A stretch of DNA of 64,000 nt from Mycolicibacterium parafortuitum. GTDB taxonomy: Bacteria; Actinomycetota; Actinomycetes; Mycobacteriales; Mycobacteriaceae. The notes beneath the pieces were generated by a model. The model worked only from the letters and a program-made list of their open reading frames with translations. It searched no databases and had not been told where the DNA came from. The stretch lies in NCBI RefSeq assembly GCF_002086815.1, contig NZ_MVID01000006.1, positions 1-64,000 on the forward strand, read 5' to 3'. The position numbers and the translations under genes were made by a program. Numbering within the stretch: the stretch's first letter is position 1; each line of letters begins with the position of its first letter. Positions 58,911 to 64,000 of the stretch are shown here, piece by piece.

Positions 58911-61900
58911 CTAGCCGGTTTCCTGGTACTTCGTCACCGCATCGTCGAGGCGTTGCAGCGCCTCGCCGTACTCCGCGAAGTTGCCACCCTCCTGCGCGCT
59001 GCGCAGCGCATCGAGCGCGGAGTTGACGTCCTGCAGCGCCGCGGCTTTCGCGGCCGACAGCTGCGTCGGACCTGGCGGCGGCACCGCGCCCGGAACCTCC
59101 GCCTGCTGGGGCGGCGGAGCCTGCCCGGGCCGGCCCGGCGGCTGCGCGGTGGGTGGCCGCTGCTGGGACTGACCGGCGGCGGGCGGTTCGGTCGTCGCGG
59201 GACCGGTCGCGGTCGCGTCGGCGCCGGGACCGAACAGATCGGTCAGCGCGTCACGCACCGTCGGGCCGTAACCGATCTGGTCGTTGTACATCATCGCCAC
59301 GCGGATCAGACGCGGGTACGTCGATGCGGCATCGGTGTTACCCGGTGACGCGTAGATCGGTGCGACATAGAGCAATCCACCGTCGCCCAGCGGCAGGGTC
59401 AGCAGGTTGCCCCACCGGATCCGGTTCTGGCCGTCGCGGCCGATCTGTCCCAGCTCGGTCGAGACCGCGGTGTCGGTGCTGATCGCGTTGAACGCCAGCT
59501 TGGGACCGTTGACCTGGCCCGGGATCGTCAGAACCGTCAGCCGGCCGTACGTCTCGGGATCGGAGCTGGCACTGATGTAGGCCGCCAGGAAGTCACGCCG
59601 GAAGCGGTTCATCGCACTGGTCAGCTGGAACGACGTCGAACCGTTGTTCTCGGCGAGGTCCTTGGCGACGATGTAGTACGGCGGCTGGTAGCTGCTGGCC
59701 GTCGGGTTCGGGTCCAGCGGCACGTCCCAGAAGTCCGACGTCGAGAAGAACGTCACCGGATCGTCGACGTGATACTTGGCCAGCAGCGCGCGCTGCACCT
59801 TGAACAGATCCTCGGGGTAGCGCAGATGCTCCTGCAGTTCCTGACTGATGTCGCTCTTGGGCTTCACACTGTCGGGGAACACCTTCATCCAGGCCTGCAG
59901 CACGGGATCCTGCTCGTCCTGGGCGTACAGCGTCACGGTGCCGTCGTAGGCGTCGACGGTGGCCTTGACCGAGTTGCGGATGTAGGACACCTGCTTGTCG
60001 AGCTGCAGGCGGTTCTGCGCCACCTCGTTCGAGTCGGTGGTCGCCGACGACAGCGACATCGACTCCGAGTACGGGTAGTTGTCCAGCGTGGTGTAGCCGT
60101 CGACGATCCAGACGATCCGCTCGTTGACGATCGCCGGGTAGACCGTGGTGTCCGTGGTCAGCCACGGCGCCACCGCCTCGACACGCTTGGCCGGATCCCG
60201 GTTGAACAGGATCTTGCTGTTCTCACCGATCACGTTGGAGAACAAGAAGTTCCGTTCGGCGTACTTGGCCGCGAAGACGCTGCGGGTCAGCCAGTTGCCG
60301 ATCGGCACGCCACCACTGCCGGTGTAGGTGTAGTTGCGGGTGTCGGTGTTGGTCTCGTAGTCGTACTCGCGGGGCGGGCCGTTCTCGCCGACGATCGCGT
60401 AGTCGTCGGCAGTGCTGGCGATCACCGGGCCGTAGTAGATACGGGGCTGCGCCAGCGGAGCGGGCCCGGGCGAGGTCACCTCACCGTTCGCGCCGACGAC
60501 GCTGGCCAGGAACTCCGGATAGCCGCCGTTCTGGTTCGGGTCGTTGGCGATCCCGCGCACCGTGTTCGCCGGCGAGGCGATGAACCCGTTGCCGTGGGTG
60601 AACACGGAGTGCCGGTTGATCCAGTCGCGCTGGTTGTCGATCAGGCGGTCGGGGTTGAGTTCACGCGCGGCGACGACGTAGTCGCGCAGGTTGCCGTCCT
60701 CGTCCCGGTACCGGTCCATGTTGAGCTGGTCGGGGAAGAAGTAGAAGTTCTTGCCCTGCTGGAACTGGGTGAACGCGGGGCTGACGATGTTGGGGTCGAG
60801 CACCCGGATGTTGGACGTCGTGGCCCGGTCGGCGGCCACCTGCTGCGCCGTCGCGGTCGCGTTGCCCGGGTAGTCGCGATAGTTCACCACCTCGTCGGTG
60901 ATGCCGTAGGCCTGCCGCGTCGCCGTGATGCTGCGACTGATGTATTCGCTTTCCTTCTGCGCGGCGTTGGGGCGCACGCTGATCTGCTCGACCACCAGCG
61001 GCCAGCCCGCGCCGACCACCAGCGACGACAGCAGCAGCAGCACCACGCCGATCGCCGGGATCCGCAGGTCGCGCAGGAAGATCGCGGAGAACACCGCGAC
61101 CGCGCAGATGACCGCGATCGCCATCAGGATGAGTTTGGCGGGCAGCACCGCGTTGATGTCGGTGTAGCCGGCGCCGGTGAACGGCTTGCCGCTGCGGGTG
61201 TGGCTGAGCAGCTCGTAGCGGTCGAGCCAGTACGCGACGGCCTTGAGCAGCATCAGGACGCCGACCAGCGTGATCAGCTGGATCCGTGCCGCGCGGCTCA
61301 GCGCGCCGTTGCGCCCGGCCAGCCGGATACCGCCGAACAGGTAGTGGCCCAACAGGTTCGCGATGAATCCCAGGAAGGCCGCGACGAACAGATACGACAG
61401 CACGAGCCGGTAGAACGGCAGGTCGAAGGCGTAGAAGCCGAGGTCGATCCCGAACTGCGGGTCGGTGACGCCGAACTCGCCGCCGTGGATGAACAGCTGC
61501 ACCTGCTGCCAGTAGCTCTGGGCGACGAACCCGGCGAGCACGCCGATACCGACGGGCACGCCGATGCCGATCAGCCGCAGCCGCGTCATGACCGCGGTGC
61601 GGTACCGCGCGATCGGGTCGTTGGGTCCGGCCGTCGGGACGAACACCGGCCGGGTGCGGTAGGCCAGCGCCAGCGCCGCGAACACCACCGCGCCGAGCAG
61701 GATCGCCACCACGAAGAAGATGATCAGCCGGGTCACGATCTGGGTCGTGAACACCGACCGGTATCCCAGCTCGCCGAACCACAGCCAGTCGACATAGGTG
61801 TCGATGAACCGCGGCCCGAGCAGCAGCAACAGCACGGCCACCCCGGCGACTGCGATCAGAAACCGGCTTCGTTGCGTCAGCGTCGGCATTTTCGCCGCGG

Positions 61901-61913
61901 GGCGCATTCCCAC
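58911..61913 (-). CDS. UPF0182 family membrane protein
   Basis: A 1000-residue protein matching M. tuberculosis Rv3193c in start ([17 protein letters not shown]), size and context. The first ~330 residues carry about seven membrane helices ([37 protein letters not shown]). The large following domain is predicted extracytoplasmic and the last ~90 residues are Pro/Gln/Ala-rich with a short helix. Function is unknown. The GTG at 61913 matches the usual start; an ATG lies two codons later. It precedes the SARP gene by 13 bp. Two direct repeats lie upstream. Confidence 0.93.
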   Translation of the reverse strand: MGMRPAAKMPTLTQRSRFLIAVAGVAVLLLLLGPRFIDTYVDWLWFGELGYRSVFTTQIVTRLIIFFVVAILLGAVVFAALALAYRTRPVFVPTAGPNDPIARYRTAVMTRLRLIGIGVPVGIGVLAGFVAQSYWQQVQLFIHGGEFGVTDPQFGIDLGFYAFDLPFYRLVLSYLFVAAFLGFIANLLGHYLFGGIRLAGRNGALSRAARIQLITLVGVLMLLKAVAYWLDRYELLSHTRSGKPFTGAGYTDINAVLPAKLILMAIAVICAVAVFSAIFLRDLRIPAIGVVLLLLSSLVVGAGWPLVVEQISVRPNAAQKESEYISRSITATRQAYGITDEVVNYRDYPGNATATAQQVAADRATTSNIRVLDPNIVSPAFTQFQQGKNFYFFPDQLNMDRYRDEDGNLRDYVVAARELNPDRLIDNQRDWINRHSVFTHGNGFIASPANTVRGIANDPNQNGGYPEFLASVVGANGEVTSPGPAPLAQPRIYYGPVIASTADDYAIVGENGPPREYDYETNTDTRNYTYTGSGGVPIGNWLTRSVFAAKYAERNFLFSNVIGENSKILFNRDPAKRVEAVAPWLTTDTTVYPAIVNERIVWIVDGYTTLDNYPYSESMSLSSATTDSNEVAQNRLQLDKQVSYIRNSVKATVDAYDGTVTLYAQDEQDPVLQAWMKVFPDSVKPKSDISQELQEHLRYPEDLFKVQRALLAKYHVDDPVTFFSTSDFWDVPLDPNPTASSYQPPYYIVAKDLAENNGSTSFQLTSAMNRFRRDFLAAYISASSDPETYGRLTVLTIPGQVNGPKLAFNAISTDTAVSTELGQIGRDGQNRIRWGNLLTLPLGDGGLLYVAPIYASPGNTDAASTYPRLIRVAMMYNDQIGYGPTVRDALTDLFGPGADATATGPATTEPPAAGQSQQRPPTAQPPGRPGQAPPPQQAEVPGAVPPPGPTQLSAAKAAALQDVNSALDALRSAQEGGNFAEYGEALQRLDDAVTKYQETG

Positions 61914-61914
61914 T

Positions 61915-61966
61915 CGACTACTCCACTCTCGGAAATTCCCAGCAGATGTACAGGAACGACTACTCC
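61915..61966 (-). promoter_or_regulatory. Direct repeat CGACTACTCC, 42-bp period
   Basis: CGACTACTCC occurs at 61915-61924 and 61957-61966, exactly 42 bp (four helical turns) apart, upstream of the UPF0182 gene. It may be a regulator-binding pair. Confidence 0.35.
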
Positions 61967-62001
61967 GCCCTAACTTTACGCACCCGCCCTATGAAGCCCG
62001 C

Positions 62002-63024
62002 TCAGCAGCGTGGAGGTTCGCCACCAGCGGAAAGCGTCCGCAGCCCGTCGACCGCGTGCTCCAGCGTGTCCACCTTGAGCAGTTCGATGCCGTCCACGTC
62101 GGCGGTCTTGGCCTCGGCGCAGTTGTCGGCGGGCACCAGAAACGCCGTCGCCCCGGCCTCCTGGGCGGCGACGATCTTGTGTGTGATGCCGCCGATGGAG
62201 CCCACCTTGCCGTCGCCGGAGATGGTGCCGGTGCCCGCGACGAACTTGCCGCCGTTGATGTCACCGGTGGTCAGCTTGTCCACCACGGCCAGGCTGAACA
62301 TCAGACCGGCCGACGGCCCGCCGATGTTGGCGAGGTTGAACTCGACGGTGAACGGCGCCCACGGCGCGTCGAGCACATTCACCCCGAGGATGCCCTGGTC
62401 ACGGTCCGGATGCTTGCCGAGGGTGATCTCGGCCGAACCCATCGGCGCGTTCTTGCGGCGGTAGTCGACGACGATGGTGTCGCCGGGCTTGTAGGCCTTG
62501 AGCAGCTCCTGGAACTGCTCGAGGTTGGCCACCGGGGTGTTGTTCACGCCGTCGATGGCGTCGCCGGCCTGCAGCTTGCCCTTCGACGGGCCGTCCTCCT
62601 CGATGCTCTCGATGGTGACGGCCATCGGGTACTTCAGGTACTGCAGCGCGGCGTACTCGGCACTGTCCTCCGATTGCCGGAAGTCCTGCGTGTTCGCCTC
62701 GTCGATCTCCTCGCGCGACTTGTCGGGTGGATACACCAGATCGCGCGGCAGCAACTGGTCGCGACCCGACGCCCAGAAGATCAGCGCCTGCCCGAGGGTC
62801 AGCCCGTCGCGTTGCGACACCGTGGTCATGTTCAGATGCCCGGAGGTCGGATGAACGTCGGCGCCCTCGATCGCCACGACCTGCTTGCCGTCGACCTCTC
62901 CGAGCGTGTCGAAGGTCGGCCCGGGCCCCAGCGCGACATAGGGCACCGTCACCACCGACGCCAGGATCGCGAAGATCAGGATCGGCACCAGAGCGACGAC
63001 CAAGGTGGAAATCCGCCTGTTCAC
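62002..63024 (-). CDS. Membrane-anchored PDZ / Lon-like (S16) protease
   Basis: A 340-residue protein matching Rv3194c. One N-terminal membrane helix (LVVALVPILIFAILASVVTV) anchors it. A PDZ domain spans ~150-215 (GKLQAGDAIDGVNNTPV). The C-terminal S16 domain has the Ser in GGPSAGLMFSL and the Lys in GGITHKIVAA, the Ser-Lys dyad of Lon-type peptidases. It faces the outside and may process envelope proteins. The GTG at 63024 follows a TACTGT box by 7 nt, supporting a leaderless start. It is divergent from the DUF2342 gene. Confidence 0.92.
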   Translation of the reverse strand: MNRRISTLVVALVPILIFAILASVVTVPYVALGPGPTFDTLGEVDGKQVVAIEGADVHPTSGHLNMTTVSQRDGLTLGQALIFWASGRDQLLPRDLVYPPDKSREEIDEANTQDFRQSEDSAEYAALQYLKYPMAVTIESIEEDGPSKGKLQAGDAIDGVNNTPVANLEQFQELLKAYKPGDTIVVDYRRKNAPMGSAEITLGKHPDRDQGILGVNVLDAPWAPFTVEFNLANIGGPSAGLMFSLAVVDKLTTGDINGGKFVAGTGTISGDGKVGSIGGITHKIVAAQEAGATAFLVPADNCAEAKTADVDGIELLKVDTLEHAVDGLRTLSAGGEPPRC

Positions 63025-63031
63025 GCCGCCC

Positions 63032-63037
63032 ACAGTA
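63032..63037 (-). promoter_or_regulatory. -10 box (TACTGT) for the Lon-like protease gene
   Basis: On the minus strand TACTGT ends 7 nt before the GTG at 63024. There is no Shine-Dalgarno. It indicates a leaderless mRNA. Confidence 0.5.
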
Positions 63038-63100
63038 AAGGTGTGACCCGAGTTCACTGTCAGCGTGACCCGCGCACGCGCATGTCATCCCCACGGTGAG

Positions 63101-63106
63101 TACGGT
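63101..63106 (+). promoter_or_regulatory. -10 box (TACGGT) for the DUF2342 gene
   Basis: TACGGT is followed by 6 nt and the ATG at 63113, the same leaderless spacing seen at 2311 and 6221. Confidence 0.5.
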
Positions 63107-63112
63107 TGAGGC

Positions 63113-64000
63113 ATGGCTGACCTGCCTTTCGGCTTCTCCGCCGGGGACGACCCCGACCGCGACAAGCACAAGAAGGACAACCCCGGCCCGGGATCGGGTG
63201 GGGATCCGTTCGGTGCCGGCTTCCCCGGCGGCGGCGAGTTCGACATGTCGCAGCTCGGGCAGATCTTCTCCAAGCTGGGCGAGATGTTCAGCGGCGCCGG
63301 GACGTCGATGGCCGGCGGCAAGTCGTCGGGACCGGTGAACTACGACCTGGCCCGCCAGCTCGCCTCGAGCTCTATCGGATTCGTCGCGCCGGTGCCCGAA
63401 CAGACCGCGACGGCGATCGCCGATGCGGTGCGGCTGGCCGAGACCTGGCTCGACGGGGTGACCCCGCTGCCGGCCGGCACCGTGCGGACGGCGGCGTGGA
63501 CGCCGAACGACTGGATCGACAACACGATGGACACCTGGAAGCGGCTGTGCGACCCGGTCGCCGAGCAGATCTCCACGGTGTGGGCGCAAGCGCTGCCCGA
63601 GGAGGCCAAGGCGATGGCCGGCCCGCTGCTGGCGATGATGTCGCAGATGGGCGGCATGGCGTTCGGCTCACAGCTCGGGCAGGCGCTGGGAACGCTGTCC
63701 AAGGAGGTGCTCACCTCCACCGACATCGGGCTCCCGCTGGGGCCCAAGGGTGTCGCGGCGCTGATGCCCGAGGCGGTCGAGTCGCTGTCCGAGGGGCTGG
63801 AGCAGCCGCGCAGTGAGGTCGTCACCTTCCTGGCCGCGCGCGAGGCCGCCCACCACCGGCTGTTCAGCCATGTGCCGTGGCTGGCCAGCCAGCTGCTCAA
63901 CGCCGTCGAGGCGTTCGCCCGCGGCACCAAGATCGACATGAGCGGCATCGAGGAGTTCGCCCGCGGCTTCAACCCGGCCTCGCTGACCGATCCGTCGGAG
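63113..64000 (+). CDS. Zinc-dependent metalloprotease-like protein (DUF2342), partial
   Basis: The first 296 codons of a protein matching Rv3195; the stop lies beyond the window. The N-terminal ~70 residues are Gly/Pro/Asp-rich (PGPGSGGDPFGAGFPGGG). The conserved part begins GPVNYDLARQLA and includes MSQMGGMAFGSQLGQALG and the REAAHHRLF segment, taken as the metal-binding motif of this family. It is cytosolic. It sits divergently to the Lon-like protease and UPF0182, as in other mycobacteria. The reaction is unproven. Confidence 0.88.
   Translation, partial: MADLPFGFSAGDDPDRDKHKKDNPGPGSGGDPFGAGFPGGGEFDMSQLGQIFSKLGEMFSGAGTSMAGGKSSGPVNYDLARQLASSSIGFVAPVPEQTATAIADAVRLAETWLDGVTPLPAGTVRTAAWTPNDWIDNTMDTWKRLCDPVAEQISTVWAQALPEEAKAMAGPLLAMMSQMGGMAFGSQLGQALGTLSKEVLTSTDIGLPLGPKGVAALMPEAVESLSEGLEQPRSEVVTFLAAREAAHHRLFSHVPWLASQLLNAVEAFARGTKIDMSGIEEFARGFNPASLTDPSE

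Noticed and set aside
59769..61973. 734-codon plus-strand frame opposite UPF0182
   Set aside because: Composition is typical of an antisense shadow; UPF0182 is conserved on the other strand.
1..64000. CRISPR arrays, rRNA, prophage or insertion sequences
   Set aside because: No regularly spaced repeats, rRNA cores, transposases or phage genes were seen on either strand.

Overview
The window is very GC-rich, densely packed actinobacterial DNA. Several gene sets point to a rapidly growing environmental mycobacterium (Mycolicibacterium-like): a UPF0182 membrane protein next to a Lon-like PDZ protease and a divergent DUF2342 protein (the Rv3193c-Rv3194c-Rv3195 arrangement of M. tuberculosis), a DUF222/HNH (13E12-type) protein, a SARP-type AAA regulator, mycobacterial L,D-transpeptidase and CAP proteins, and an initiator tRNA. 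Several start codons lie 6-7 nt after a TANNNT box, the arrangement of leaderless mycobacterial transcripts. No phage, integrase, insertion sequence, CRISPR array or rRNA was seen. The species is inferred, not proven.

Region 1 (1-18.9 kb) is a catabolic island. It holds a HAPMO-like Baeyer-Villiger monooxygenase, two HSL-type esterases, an acyl-CoA synthetase, a zinc alcohol dehydrogenase, an aldehyde dehydrogenase, two SDRs, an old-yellow-enzyme reductase, two KstD-like flavoproteins, a KshA-like Rieske oxygenase coupled to a small four-cysteine protein, a SnoaL-like protein, two Dabb-like proteins and a conserved protein with a possible 2-oxoglutarate oxygenase HxD...H signature. Together they could hydroxylate and desaturate a cyclic or steroid-like ketone, insert oxygen, hydrolyse the ester, oxidise the alcohol to an acid and activate it with CoA. 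A shared sequence element sits at exactly the same distance (-54) from three start codons here, so the island looks like one regulon.

Region 2 (18.9-27.7 kb) has the HNH/DUF222 protein, a PadR regulator, a flavin reductase-thioesterase pair, a large secreted serine hydrolase, an SDR-carboxymuconolactone decarboxylase pair, a GAF-EAL phosphodiesterase and a GntR/FadR regulator. Region 3 (27.7-32.1 kb) is a GntR-controlled cassette: a MatC-type dicarboxylate carrier, a class III CoA-transferase and a fused AccD-AccA-like carboxyltransferase. It may be a non-canonical route for malonate or a similar diacid. The same palindrome lies in front of both transcription units.

Region 4 (32.2-39.6 kb) is mainly envelope and secreted proteins: a small secreted protein, a TetR with a divergent PF10118 protein, a histidine phosphatase with an acidic tail, an L,D-transpeptidase, a proline-rich secreted protein, a CAP protein, initiator tRNA and a VanX-like D,D-dipeptidase.

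Region 5 (39.6-49.6 kb) is a minus-strand quinate/shikimate-to-beta-ketoadipate operon under a TetR regulator: quinate/shikimate dehydrogenase, MFS transporter, PcaH, PcaG, PcaB, PcaL (fused lactonase/decarboxylase), CoA-transferase subunits A and B, and QsuB-type 3-dehydroshikimate dehydratase. Most junctions from pcaH to the CoA-transferase are 4-bp overlaps.

Region 6 (50-64 kb) has an orphan secreted sugar-type binding protein, HtpG, a berberine-bridge-type flavoprotein, an ABM-like protein, the SARP-AAA regulator, UPF0182, the Lon-like protease and the start of the DUF2342 protein, which runs off the window end.
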